A DNA stretch of 64,000 bases. Origin: Bradyrhizobium nivariense. GTDB lineage: Bacteria; Pseudomonadota; Alphaproteobacteria; Rhizobiales; Xanthobacteraceae. The notes under the pieces were generated by a model. It saw only the letters and a program-made list of their open reading frames with translations, had not been told where the DNA came from and did no database searches. A program made the position numbers and the translations under genes. Where the stretch lies: NCBI RefSeq assembly GCF_029846715.1, contig NZ_JARVWW010000001.1, positions 124,001-188,000 on the forward strand, read 5' to 3'. Below are positions 16,995 to 25,000 of this stretch, piece by piece (position 1 is the stretch's first letter; each line of letters begins with the position of its first letter).

Positions 16995-17516
16995 TCATCT
17001 CGTCAGATATTCGCGCATCAGGGCGCGGGCGCGATGCAGGCGTGCCTTCACGGTCTGCCGGGTCGCACCGAGTGCGACGGCGATTTCGTCGATGGTCATT
17101 TCCTTGACGTCGCGCATCAGCGCGACATCGCGGTAGTGCGGCGGCAGCGCCTCGAAGGCCGCCGCAACGTCGAGCCGCAAATCGGCTTCGGGGCGCGACA
17201 GCAGCAGCGCCTCCGCCTCCCCGCCGTCGATCGCCTGGGCGAAGCCTGCCTTGCGGGCGAGCCGCAGGCATTCGCGGCGGACCACGCTGAACAGCCAGGC
17301 CGAAAACGCGAGCCACGAGCGGATCGTGCCGACATGGCGAAACAGGATCCACAGCGCTTCCTGCGTCGCATCCTCGGCATCCGCCGAACTGCGGCAGGTG
17401 GCGCGGGCATAGCGGCGGATGTCCGGCTGCGCCGTCTCGAGCAGAGACGCGATCGCCTGGGGATCGCCGAGGCGCGCGGCCTCGAACAGGTTTGGCGAGA
17501 TTACGGCGGCGCTCAC
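16995..17516 (-). CDS. ECF-type RNA polymerase sigma factor
   Basis: 173-residue minimal sigma factor. Region 2: LFEAARLGDPQAIASLLETAQPDIRRYARAT then DAEDATQEALWILFRHVGTIRSWLAFSAWLFSVVRREC. Region 4: FEALPPHYRDVALMRDVKEMTIDEIAVALGATRQTVKARLHRARALMREYL. There is no extra C-terminal domain. I take the GTG at 17516 as start because GGGAGG precedes it; it overlaps the stop of the upstream gene (GTGA), implying translational coupling. No anti-sigma gene is seen nearby; the neighbours are a Cys-containing membrane protein and an AhpD-like thiol protein. Confidence 0.9.
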   Translation of the reverse strand: MSAAVISPNLFEAARLGDPQAIASLLETAQPDIRRYARATCRSSADAEDATQEALWILFRHVGTIRSWLAFSAWLFSVVRRECLRLARKAGFAQAIDGGEAEALLLSRPEADLRLDVAAAFEALPPHYRDVALMRDVKEMTIDEIAVALGATRQTVKARLHRARALMREYLTR

Positions 17517-17722
17517 GACGCGCCTCCCTTTCCGATGCCGGCCATCGCACACATCGGACAATAGCCGACCACGCCGGTCAGCGCGAAACCGGCGCCGCCG
17601 AGCGCCACCAGCCACGCCGCGGCGCCGGTGAGATAGACGAATGAGGCGACCGCCACCGCGACGCCTGACGCGATCCGCACGATCTGATGCAGGCCGCCGA
17701 TGTTCTTCCTGTAAAATGCCAT
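17513..17722 (-). CDS. DUF2892 (YgaP-like) membrane protein
   Basis: 69-residue inner-membrane protein with two hydrophobic segments (IVRIASGVAVAVASFVYLTG and AAWLVALGGAGFALTGVVGY) followed by CPMCAMAGIGK, a CxxC at the membrane border. DUF2892 proteins start with a short NIG(G)LHQIVRI segment as here. ATG at 17722 with GGAGG upstream. It is the first gene of the sigma-factor group and its stop overlaps the sigma start. A redox-sensing partnership with the sigma factor is speculation. Confidence 0.82.
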   Translation of the reverse strand: MAFYRKNIGGLHQIVRIASGVAVAVASFVYLTGAAAWLVALGGAGFALTGVVGYCPMCAMAGIGKGGAS

Positions 17723-17817
17723 CGCATCCTCCGAGATGAGCCGAAGCAAAATGCCTCGATCATCAAGAGGGCGCGATGACCCAAAAGGATTCGCGGGGAC
17801 GTGCAATTTTTTCGCGA

Positions 17818-19002
17818 TCAGCCTCCGACGGCCTGATAGGCCAAGCGCTTGAACTCGAAGAAGAACGGATTCCAAAAGCCCATGTAGCGCTGGGCCATCA
17901 GGACGCCGGCCGTGTTGGCCTGCGGGCAGATCCACCAATGGGTGCCGGCGAGGCCGCCCCACTGGAATTCGCCGGTCGAATTTGCCGGATCGAACGGCGT
18001 CGGCGCGAAGGTTACGGCCCCGCCGAGGCCAAAGCCCTTGCCAGGGATCGGGCCGAGATTGGCGAAGCGGATGGTCTGGCCGGCGGACAACTGGTTCGTC
18101 ATCATCTGCCGCAGCGTCTCCGGCTCCAGCAGCGCATCCGAGCCGGGCAGCAGCGCGCGTACCAGAGCGAGCATGTCGGGCAAGGTCGAGACCAGACCGC
18201 CGCCGCCCGACAGCCGCGGCAGCGCCCGCCGAAAAGCCTGCGGATAAGGCAGATGGTCGGCCCGCGTGAGGCCAGGCTTCATCGGGTCCAGCACGTCGGC
18301 ACCATTGTACAGCGCGACCAGCCTGCCCTGCTGCGCGTCCGGCACGTGGAAGCCGGTGTCGGTCATGCCGAGCGGCTCGAAGATGCGCTGCTTGAGGACG
18401 GCGTCGAGCGCCTTGCCGGAGACGACCTCCACGACGCGCCCGAGCACGTCGGTCGCAACCGAATATTCCCAGGACGAGCCGGGATGATAGGACAGCGGCA
18501 GATCGGCGAGCTGGTCGATCATGCCGATCAGCGGCGTCAACGGATTGAGAACGCCGGCCTCGTTATAGCCTTTGAACAGCACCGAGCCGGCATCGAAGAT
18601 GCCGTAGCTGAGGCCGGCCGTATGGGTCAGAAGCTGCCGGATTGTGATCGGGCTCTTCGCCGGCTCGACGTCGGCAAGGCTCAAAGCGCCCGGCTTCAGC
18701 ACCTTGCGATTGCCGAGTTGCGGCAGGAATTTCTCGACAACGTCGTCGAGCCCGATGCGGCCCTCCTCGACCAGCAGCATGACCGCGCAGGTGACGAAGA
18801 TCTTGGTGTTGGAAAACGCGCGAAAAATGTGGTCGGGCTGGAGCGCCGTCTTCGCCTCACGATCGGCGAAGCCGACGCATTGCTGATCAACGACCTCGCG
18901 GCCGCGCAGCACCGCCCAGGATGCGCCCGGAATGATCTCCTGATCGACGTAACGCTGCATCGCCGTCCGCACGGCGGAAAAATCAGGTGTTCTGGCGTCC
19001 AT
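17818..19002 (-). CDS. Serine hydrolase of the beta-lactamase (class C/EstB) family
   Basis: 394-residue penicillin-binding-protein-like hydrolase without signal peptide, so probably a cytosolic esterase. The catalytic S-x-x-K is SNTK (HIFRAFSNTKIF, near residue 87), the tyrosine motif is in SSWEYSVATDVLGRVVE near residue 190, and GGLAGTHWWICPQA near residue 350 replaces the KTG box. This is the pattern of EstB-type esterases. The gene is monocistronic. Substrate unknown. Confidence 0.88.
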   Translation of the reverse strand: MDARTPDFSAVRTAMQRYVDQEIIPGASWAVLRGREVVDQQCVGFADREAKTALQPDHIFRAFSNTKIFVTCAVMLLVEEGRIGLDDVVEKFLPQLGNRKVLKPGALSLADVEPAKSPITIRQLLTHTAGLSYGIFDAGSVLFKGYNEAGVLNPLTPLIGMIDQLADLPLSYHPGSSWEYSVATDVLGRVVEVVSGKALDAVLKQRIFEPLGMTDTGFHVPDAQQGRLVALYNGADVLDPMKPGLTRADHLPYPQAFRRALPRLSGGGGLVSTLPDMLALVRALLPGSDALLEPETLRQMMTNQLSAGQTIRFANLGPIPGKGFGLGGAVTFAPTPFDPANSTGEFQWGGLAGTHWWICPQANTAGVLMAQRYMGFWNPFFFEFKRLAYQAVGG

Positions 19003-19076
19003 GTGTTTCCCCGATTATGGTTGGGATGGATATAGCGTGAATTCGCCGGATATGAAGCCCGTCCGAACGGCGCAGC

Positions 19077-19769
19077 TCACTCCTGCTTCATCAGCGCCGT
19101 GACGTGCAGGCGGCGGCGGATTGCCATCCCCTGCCGCTGGTACAGCGCAATCGCCGATGCGTTGCTCGAAAACACGTGCAGGAACGGAATTTCATCACGC
19201 GCCTCGATCTGGCGCGCGATCGCCGCAAGCAGCGCCTGCGCATAGCCGCGACCGCGATGTTCGGGATGCACGCAGACGGCCGTCATCTCGGTAAAATTGC
19301 CGGGCTTCATCCGCTCGCCGGCCATCGCGACCAATTCGCCATCGGCGCGGATGCCGAGGAAGGTGCCGAGCTCGTAGGTCCGCGCGGCGAACGGGCCGGG
19401 CTTCGTCAGCTCCGTCAGCGCCATCATCGCGGGAACGTCGGCGGCACCCAACGTGACGATCTCGGCATCGCGAAGCGGACTGTCCGCAGGCGAGCCGATC
19501 ATCTGCTCGCCGGTCTCGGCAAGCACGACCTTGAAGCCGGCGGGAACGTCGACCGCCTCCGGCGTGAATAGCGCGGCAACTTGCGACCCCGAGAGGATAT
19601 CGCCGAGCGCGGCAAAGCTTGTGGCCGACATGTCGGCCATGTCGGCAAACGGCGTCATGTCCACGGGATAGCGCAGCGCCCGCGCACCGCCTTCCGCCAG
19701 ATGCTTCTGGCTCGTCGTCAACGCGCTCCAGATCGGACGATCCAGCAGCGCCAAATTGCTGTCGGACAC
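19077..19769 (-). CDS. GNAT family N-acetyltransferase
   Basis: About 230 residues from the GTG at 19769 (SDSNLALLDRPIWSALTTSQKHLAEGG). The acetyl-CoA-binding motif MTAVCVHPEHRGRGYAQALLAAIARQI is near residue 170, and VFSSNASAIALYQRQGM precedes the C-terminus. The N-terminal half resembles a degenerate second GNAT lobe, as in FR47-like acetyltransferases. The start lies 5 bp after the stop of the Lin0512 gene, so the two form an operon. Substrate unknown. Confidence 0.88.
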   Translation of the reverse strand: MSDSNLALLDRPIWSALTTSQKHLAEGGARALRYPVDMTPFADMADMSATSFAALGDILSGSQVAALFTPEAVDVPAGFKVVLAETGEQMIGSPADSPLRDAEIVTLGAADVPAMMALTELTKPGPFAARTYELGTFLGIRADGELVAMAGERMKPGNFTEMTAVCVHPEHRGRGYAQALLAAIARQIEARDEIPFLHVFSSNASAIALYQRQGMAIRRRLHVTALMKQE

Positions 19770-19773
19770 CGGC

Positions 19774-20121
19774 CTAGTCCTTGTCGAAGCTGACGATAAC
19801 GGCGGCATTGGCGATGAGGATGGGGTCGTTGCCCTGTTCCGGGGCCGAGGGAATCTCCAGCCCACCCTTGACCGCGTTGACGGTCACCGTGCCGTAAGGA
19901 AGCTCCTTGGCGACGGCTTCCTTGTCCACGCTTTCCGGATTTGGCACCGCGATCGTGACATCGACGAACATGTCGTTCGCGGTCTTGCCGATCATCCGGA
20001 AGAAGCCCAGGCTCGAATGCCGGATCGCATCCGACACCGCGCGCTTTGCAGCCTTGGTGGCGTCCTTGCCGTGGACGTCGACGCCCATGCCCATCTCGGT
20101 GATACAGCGAACGCGAGTCAT
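19774..20121 (-). CDS. Lin0512 family protein
   Basis: 115-residue protein of the Lin0512 family (TIGR02058): RCITEMGMGVDVHGKDATKAAKRAVSDAIRHSSLGFF at the start, NDMFVDVTIAVPNPESVD in the middle and GNDPILIANAAVIVSFD at the end. These are conserved small proteins of unknown function with a ferredoxin-like arrangement of strands. It is cotranscribed with the GNAT gene. Confidence 0.9.
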   Translation of the reverse strand: MTRVRCITEMGMGVDVHGKDATKAAKRAVSDAIRHSSLGFFRMIGKTANDMFVDVTIAVPNPESVDKEAVAKELPYGTVTVNAVKGGLEIPSAPEQGNDPILIANAAVIVSFDKD

Positions 20122-20228
20122 TTCTTATTCCTGTGTTTGGTTGCATGATTGTTGTGAATGCCGGTGGTCGGTGATCGCGGTACAAGGACGGGTTATAGTG
20201 TTGGTGCGTGGTCTTTGTGGTGAATTCC

Positions 20229-20306
20229 GTCATTGCGAGCGCAGCGAAGCAATCCAGAGTCCCTCCGCGGAAAGATTCTGGAATGCTTCGCTGCGCTCGC
20301 AATGAC
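20229..20306. repeat. Intergenic palindromic repeat
   Basis: GTCATTGCGAGCGCAGCGAA (20229 onward) recurs inverted as TTCGCTGCGCTCGCAATGAC ending at 20306, with further paired CCAGA/TCTGG inside: a 30-bp imperfect hairpin. This is a widespread REP-like element in rhizobial genomes. It lies between the TPP enzyme and the Lin0512 gene. Confidence 0.85.
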
Positions 20307-20331
20307 GATGCGGAAACAGCTCTGCATCAAA

Positions 20332-21996
20332 CTATCCCTGTTGCTTCCCCCGCGCCCGCAGTTCGTCAACGAGCACACGCACATTCTCCGAATAATCGAT
20401 CGGAATCACGACCAGATGCACGCCGCCCTCCTTGAAGGCGGCATCCAGCGTCGGAACAAAACTGTCGATGCTCTCGATCCGATGTCCCTTCGCTCCATAG
20501 GCCTGCGCGTACAGGACAAAGTCCGGATTGCCAAAGGTCATGCCGAAATCGGCGAAGTGATCGACGGCCTGCTTCCAGCGGATCATGCCGTAGGCGTTGT
20601 CCTCGAGCACCAGCACGACCAGATTGAGCTTGAGGCGGACGGCGGTCTCCATCTCCTGGCTGTTCATCATGAAGCCGCCATCGCCGGCGACCGCGAGCAC
20701 GCGGCGGTCCGGATAGAGCATCGCGGCCATCATCGCCGACGGCAGGCCGGCGCCCATCGTCGCCAGCGCGTTGTCGAGCAGCAGCGTGTTGGCGACGCGG
20801 GTGCGGTAGTTGCGGGCGAACCAGATCTTGTACATGCCGTTGTCGAGCGCGACGATGCCGTTCTCCGGAATGACCTGCCGGATGTCGTGCACGATGCGTT
20901 GCGGCGTCGGCGGCCAGCGCGCTTCGGTGGCGCGGTCGGCGATCCGGCTGAGGATCTTTTCGCGCAGCGGCAGCAGCGCGGCAGCTCGCGGCAGCTTGCC
21001 TTCGAGCCGGTCTGCGAGCAGTTCCAGGCTCGGGCCGACATCGCCGACGACTTCCGCATCGGGGAAATAGACCAGCTCGACGCTGGCCGGCGTGTAGCTG
21101 ACGTGAATCACCTTCGGGCCCGACGGGCCCATGATGAAGGGCGGCTTCTCGATCGGGTCGTGGCCGATCGCGACGATCAGATCGGCGGCGTCGATCGCGT
21201 CGTGGACGTAGTCGCGCTCGGACAGCGCGGCGGTGCCCATGTAGAGATTGGTGCCGCCGGGCACCGTGCCCTTCCCCATCTGCGTGGTGAAGAACGGAAT
21301 GCCGGTCCGCCGCACGAAGCTCGCGATGCCGTGGGTCGCGCGCGGCCGGCTGGTCGCAGCGCCCATCATCACCAGCGGATGCTTCGCGGCCAAAATCATC
21401 TCGGCGGCGCGGTCGAGCGCCGCGCGATGGGCGACCGGGATCTCGATCGGATGAACCGGGATCACCGGGACATCAGGCACTTCATCGCCCGCGATGTCCT
21501 CGGGCAGTTCGAGATGCACCGGCCCCGGCCGCTCCTCCATCGCCACGCGAAACGCGTCGCGGACCACGGTCGGGATGCTGGAGGCGCTGATGATCTGCCG
21601 CGACAGTTTCGTCAACGGCTTCATGGTGGCAACCACATCGACGATCTGGAAACGCCCCTGCCGGCTGCTCATGATCGGCTTCTGGCCGGTGATCAAGATC
21701 ATCGGCATCGCGCCAAGATGCGCATACGCCGCGCCCGTCGACAGATTGAGCGCGCCCGGGCCGAGCGTCGAAAGACAAACTCCGGGCTTGCCGGTCAGCC
21801 GCCCGTGCGTCGCGGCCATGAAGGCGGCGGCCTGCTCGTGGCGGGTCAGGATCAGTTCGATCCTGGAGGTGCGGAGCGATTCGACCACGTCGAGATTCTC
21901 CTCGCCGGGCACGCCGAAGATGCGGTCGACACCTTCGTTCTCCAGTGCCGCGACAAACAGGTCCGATCCCTTTGCTTTGCGTTCCTGCGCACTCAT
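20332..21996 (-). CDS. Thiamine pyrophosphate enzyme, acetolactate synthase large-subunit type
   Basis: 554-residue ThDP-dependent enzyme with the three family domains: Pyr domain (residues 1-170, catalytic Glu in LTRHEQAAAFMAATHGRLTG), central domain, and PP domain with the ThDP/Mg motif AGDGGFMMNSQEMETAVRLKLN near residue 440. It fits acetolactate synthase-like carboligases or decarboxylases, but no small subunit (ilvH) is adjacent, so it is probably a catabolic or orphan paralogue. Single gene on the minus strand. Confidence 0.88.
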   Translation of the reverse strand: MSAQERKAKGSDLFVAALENEGVDRIFGVPGEENLDVVESLRTSRIELILTRHEQAAAFMAATHGRLTGKPGVCLSTLGPGALNLSTGAAYAHLGAMPMILITGQKPIMSSRQGRFQIVDVVATMKPLTKLSRQIISASSIPTVVRDAFRVAMEERPGPVHLELPEDIAGDEVPDVPVIPVHPIEIPVAHRAALDRAAEMILAAKHPLVMMGAATSRPRATHGIASFVRRTGIPFFTTQMGKGTVPGGTNLYMGTAALSERDYVHDAIDAADLIVAIGHDPIEKPPFIMGPSGPKVIHVSYTPASVELVYFPDAEVVGDVGPSLELLADRLEGKLPRAAALLPLREKILSRIADRATEARWPPTPQRIVHDIRQVIPENGIVALDNGMYKIWFARNYRTRVANTLLLDNALATMGAGLPSAMMAAMLYPDRRVLAVAGDGGFMMNSQEMETAVRLKLNLVVLVLEDNAYGMIRWKQAVDHFADFGMTFGNPDFVLYAQAYGAKGHRIESIDSFVPTLDAAFKEGGVHLVVIPIDYSENVRVLVDELRARGKQQG

Positions 21997-22140
21997 GTCG
22001 CCTCCCGGTCACAATGTCGGCTCCCGTGTTCCACGGCAGCCGGCGCATGGTAACGGTCCGCGGCGCGGGCACAACTCACAAAGAGGCGCGCAACTGCATC
22101 ATCCCTGTCATAGCGAGTGTGGAGTAACGGCGCTCCTCAC

Positions 22141-22316
22141 TCTCGTGTCCCGGACGCGCTGCAATGCCTCCATAGCGCGTCGAAGACGCGCGTAAACGCG
22201 CTTGTGGCGTTGCTGCGCAGAGCCGGGACCCAAGATGCCACACGGATCGCTGTTGCATGGGCCCCGGCTCTGCAGCGCACCGCTGAGGGGCGCTGCGCTG
22301 CGTCCGGGGCACGAGA
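22141..22316. repeat. Nested inverted repeat
   Basis: Outer arms CTCGTGTCCCGGACGCGCTG (22141 onward) pair with GCGTCCGGGGCACGAG ending near 22316; inner arms GCGCAGAGCCGGGACC and GGCCCCGGCTCTGCAGCGC (22215-22277) pair as well. The whole 176 bp folds into a long stem. Non-coding; open frames across it are fortuitous. Confidence 0.75.
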
Positions 22317-22400
22317 CTGTTGTTGAATAGCCGACATGGGATCGCATCCTCGCGGCGTGTTCGCCCGAGCTTTGCTTCATCGCCTCACCCTCAAATGAAA

Positions 22401-22517
22401 GGGCGCAGGGAAGACCGGGTGCCGGCTGGCACCCGCGGTCCACTGTGCGAAGGTTGCGCTACAAGAGGCTGCACAGCGGCATACAGGTGAAGCCCAACAT
22501 CCGGCCTTCCCTGCGCA
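22401..22517. repeat. Inverted repeat with GCGCAGGGAAG ends
   Basis: GCGCAGGGAAGaCCGG at 22401-22416 is mirrored by CCGGCCTTCCCTGCGC at 22502-22517. Inside is a further hairpin, GGGTGCC/GGCACCC. I regard it as another dispersed non-coding element of these genomes. Confidence 0.7.
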
Positions 22518-22930
22518 GTGGCTTTACGGCTTATGACGTGCTCTCCCCGGGGAGCGATGCACTATTGCCCCCGTCGCCGTGCAGATGACTGATGCGCGCG
22601 GTCCGGTTGGACAGCGCACATCACCGCAAGACTTGACGCACAGACCCCGGGCGTCAGGACCACACGATTTTGCCGTACGCCGATCACACCGGTCGTGCGC
22701 GCGAGGACTCCGCTCACGGTTGCCCGCCCTGCGAAACCATTCGCGCCGATGTGATCAGCGTCCTCCGCCGCCCGGCCCGCGTTCGTGGCGATCGCGATAC
22801 GCCCCTCTTCCTTGGGCCGGGTTGCGGCGACACATACGCCGTTTCCGAATTTCGGTAAAGTGGAATATTTTTGATGGCCGGCATCGACCAATGGATGGTT
22901 GTTTTGCCTCTCGGGCAACGCAAGGTCTTG

Positions 22931-23006
22931 TAGCCCGGATGAGCGAAGCGACATCCGGGATTCCCGCCACGAGCTTTCCCGGGTATCGCTTCGCTCACCC
23001 GGGCTA
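22931..23006. repeat. Palindromic repeat TAGCCCGGATGAGCGAAGCG
   Basis: TAGCCCGGATGAGCGAAGCG (22931) is answered by CGCTTCGCTCACCCGGGCTA ending at 23006, with CATCCGGG/CCCGGGTA inside. This is a typical REP-like hairpin just upstream of the MmcQ/YjbR gene. Confidence 0.85.
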
Positions 23007-23056
23007 CGGGTTCGTGCACCGTTGCAAGCCGCGTGCGCCGTGCTATCGCTCTAGCG

Positions 23057-23410
23057 ATGACTCCCAAAACCTTCGAAACCCGCTGCCTGCGCCTGCCCGC
23101 CGTCACCAAGGTGGTGCAGTGGGAGGGCACCTCCGTGTTCAAGGTCGGCGGCAAGATGTTCGCGCTCGGCGGCGGCTTTGCCGCGCGCTCCGGCGGCTAC
23201 ATATTCAAGGTCTCGAACATGGCCTATGCCATGCTGATCGAGCACGGCTTGGCGCGGCCGGCGCCGTATCTGGCGCGCGCCAAATGGGTGCAGCTTGCCA
23301 GCAACAACGCTCTGTCAGACGCCGAGCTCACCACCTATCTGGCGCAGGCGCACGCGCTGATCGTGGCGAGGCTCACGCGGAAGTCCCGCAGGGCGCTGGG
23401 CCTGGACTGA
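23057..23410 (+). CDS. MmcQ/YjbR family DNA-binding-like protein
   Basis: 117-residue protein of the YjbR/MmcQ family (CyaY-like fold): CLRLPAVTKVVQWEGTSVFKVGGKMFALGGG at residues 9-39, YIFKVSNMAYAMLIEHG, then YLARAKWVQLASNNALSDAELTTYLAQAHALIVARLTRK, which is the family C-terminal helix pair. The start at ATG 23057 gives the usual length. DNA binding has been proposed for some members but is not established. Isolated gene. Confidence 0.87.
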   Translation: MTPKTFETRCLRLPAVTKVVQWEGTSVFKVGGKMFALGGGFAARSGGYIFKVSNMAYAMLIEHGLARPAPYLARAKWVQLASNNALSDAELTTYLAQAHALIVARLTRKSRRALGLD

Positions 23411-23436
23411 AGCGCAGGGCGACCGCGCGACGCGCT

Positions 23437-23904
23437 TCAGGACTTCTCCTCTGCGGGCCTGGTGTTGCGCAGCAGATTGTCGCGCAGCCTGCTGACCGTC
23501 TTCTGCACCACCGGGAATTCGTCGCCGAGGCCGGTCGCCTCGATCACGGAGTCACCGAGATCCTGCTCGATCAGCTTGCGCCCCGCCGGCGTCAGGGTCA
23601 GCAGCACCTGCCGTTCGTCGGCGGGATCGCGGTGGCGGCGGATGTAACCCATCTGCTCGAGCTTCTTCAGGATCGGCGTGAGCGTGTTGGATTCCAGGAA
23701 TAGCTTCTCGCCGAGCGCGCCGACGGTCTGCTCGTCCCCATCTGAGAGCGCCACCATGGCGATGTACTGGGTGTAGGTCAGGCCGACCTTGTCCAGCAGC
23801 GGCTTGTAGGCGCGGCCGAAGGCGAGATTGGCCGAATAGACCGCAAAGCACAGGAAATTGGACAGTTTTCGCGCTTTGCCGGTGGCTTTGGGGGGACGGG
23901 CCAT
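23437..23904 (-). CDS. ohrR: MarR family regulator, OhrR type
   Basis: 155-residue thiol-based repressor of organic peroxide response. The redox Cys is in the N-terminal helix (KLSNFLCFAVYSANLAFGRAYKPLLDKVGLTYTQYIAMVAL, Cys at residue 19), the position of the peroxide-sensing Cys in OhrR. The winged helix follows: TVGALGEKLFLESNTLTPILKKLEQMGYIRRHRDPADERQVLLTLT. It is divergent from ohr, and two operator copies lie between the genes. Confidence 0.94.
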   Translation of the reverse strand: MARPPKATGKARKLSNFLCFAVYSANLAFGRAYKPLLDKVGLTYTQYIAMVALSDGDEQTVGALGEKLFLESNTLTPILKKLEQMGYIRRHRDPADERQVLLTLTPAGRKLIEQDLGDSVIEATGLGDEFPVVQKTVSRLRDNLLRNTRPAEEKS

Positions 23905-23942
23905 TGGAACCTCCGCATCTCGTGATCCGCAACCGATATAAA

Positions 23943-23962
23943 TCGTATCCGATTAAATCGGA
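23943..23962. promoter_or_regulatory. OhrR operator 1
   Basis: TCGTATCCGATTAAATCGGA contains the palindrome TCCGATT-A-AATCGGA. It lies 39-58 nt upstream of the ohrR start. An inverted copy with one mismatch is at 24005-24024. Confidence 0.82.
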
Positions 23963-24004
23963 AGAGCTTGACTGCAATGGGCGGCGGGTTTATTTCAGCG
24001 CGCA

Positions 24005-24024
24005 TCCGATTTGATCGGATACGA
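24005..24024. promoter_or_regulatory. OhrR operator 2
   Basis: The reverse complement reads TCGTATCCGATCAAATCGGA, 19 of 20 identical to operator 1 but in the opposite orientation. It ends 25 nt before the preferred ohr start (24050). This symmetric placement would let OhrR repress both divergent genes. Confidence 0.82.
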
Positions 24025-24049
24025 TATGACCCCACCGAAGGATACGGTC

Positions 24050-24451
24050 ATGACCTCCGCCGCCAAGCTCCTCTTTACCGGCAAGACCCACGTCACCTCC
24101 GGCGCCGACGGCGCCGCACGCTCCAGCGACGGTTCCCTCGACATCAAGCTGGCCCAGCCGCACCCGGCCGCCGAAAACCTGTTCGCCGCCGCCTGGTCGG
24201 CCTGCTATCTCGGCGCGCTCGGGCTCGCCGCGGCCCAGCGCAAGGTCAAGCTGCCGAACGAGCCGTCGGTCGACACCGCGATCGACCTCAACAACGCGGG
24301 TGGCGCCTTCTTCCTGCGCGCCCGTCTCGACGTCAGCGTTCCCGGCATCGATCGCACGGTCGCGCAGGAGCTGATCGAGGCCGCGCATGGCATCTGCCCT
24401 TACTCCAAGGCGGTGCACGGCAACATCGAGGTGACCACCACCCTCGTCTGA
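24050..24451 (+). CDS. ohr: Organic hydroperoxide resistance protein Ohr
   Basis: 133-residue thiol peroxidase reducing organic and fatty-acid hydroperoxides. Both catalytic cysteines are present: ENLFAAAWSACYLGALGLAAAQ (peroxidatic Cys) and GICPYSKAVHGNIEVTTTLV (resolving Cys). The glycine-rich start is LLFTGKTHVTSGADGAARSSDG. I choose ATG 24050 because operator 2 ends just upstream; the ATG at 24026 directly abuts it. A GC-rich hairpin follows the stop. Regulated by the divergent OhrR. Confidence 0.96.
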   Translation: MTSAAKLLFTGKTHVTSGADGAARSSDGSLDIKLAQPHPAAENLFAAAWSACYLGALGLAAAQRKVKLPNEPSVDTAIDLNNAGGAFFLRARLDVSVPGIDRTVAQELIEAAHGICPYSKAVHGNIEVTTTLV

Positions 24452-24460
24452 AACGCCACG

Positions 24461-24494
24461 GCGCGGACCGGCCGAGCATCGGCCGGGCCCGCGC
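24461..24494. terminator. Hairpin after ohr
   Basis: Stem GCGCGG..CCGGCCGA with TCGGCCGG..CCGCGC around GCA, with a small internal loop. It is strong but lacks a T-run; it may end the ohr transcript or stabilise its 3' end before the cupin gene. Confidence 0.5.
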
Positions 24495-24529
24495 GATGCA
24501 GCCAATCCCGCAAACATCAGGAGCCGACC

Positions 24530-24943
24530 ATGGGTCATCGACTTTTGCCAGCCGTGCGTGTCCTCGCCAGCGCATCCGTGCTCGCCGCAAATCTTCTCAC
24601 GCTGCCGGCCGCGGCGCAGCCGACCGGCGTCACGCGCACCGACCTCCAGCGCCACGATCTCAGCGCACCCGGGCGTGAGGCCGTGCAGGTGCGCGTCGAC
24701 CTCGCCCCCGGCGTGGCATTCGGCCGGCACACCCATCCGGGCGAAGAGATCATCTACGTGCTCGCGGGCGCCATCGAATATGACGTCGAGGGCAAGCCGC
24801 CGGCGACGTTGAAGGCCGGCGACGTGCTGTTCATTCCGGCCGGAACGGTGCATGCGGCCAGGAACGTCGGCCGAGATACCGCGAGCGAGCTTGCGACCTA
24901 TATCGTCGCCAAGGACAAGCCGCTGCTGACGCTTGTGAAGTGA
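24530..24943 (+). CDS. Secreted cupin protein
   Basis: 137-residue single-domain cupin with a signal peptide (MGHRLLPAVRVLASASVLAANLL, cleavage near AAAQP). Cupin motif 1: GVAFGRHTHPGEEIIYVLAGAIEYDVEG (residues 63-90, His-x-His and Glu ligands); motif 2: LKAGDVLFIPAGTVHAARNV. A periplasmic metal-binding protein. No enzyme function can be assigned. It lies about 80 bp downstream of ohr and may be partly cotranscribed. Confidence 0.85.
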   Translation: MGHRLLPAVRVLASASVLAANLLTLPAAAQPTGVTRTDLQRHDLSAPGREAVQVRVDLAPGVAFGRHTHPGEEIIYVLAGAIEYDVEGKPPATLKAGDVLFIPAGTVHAARNVGRDTASELATYIVAKDKPLLTLVK

Positions 24944-24966
24944 GCGCGCCCCCTCTGCTTGACGTC

Positions 24967-25000
24967 GAGCATATATCTGACTAAAGTCAGATATATGCTC
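24967..25000. promoter_or_regulatory. Perfect palindromic operator overlapping the MarR-GNAT start codon
   Basis: Arms GAGCATATATCTGAC (24967-24981) and GTCAGATATATGCTC (24986-25000) are perfect 15-bp inverted repeats around TAAA. The ATG at 24995 lies inside the right arm. This TATATCTGAC-type palindrome is very probably bound by the MarR domain encoded right there (autoregulation). Confidence 0.85.

Noticed and set aside
20233..22053. A 606-codon plus-strand open frame
   Set aside because: Antisense of the TPP enzyme; low-complexity HDR-rich translation with no domain signature.
22076..22443. Short minus-strand frames in the repeat region
   Set aside because: They lie wholly inside palindromic elements; translations are R/P/A-rich without any family pattern.
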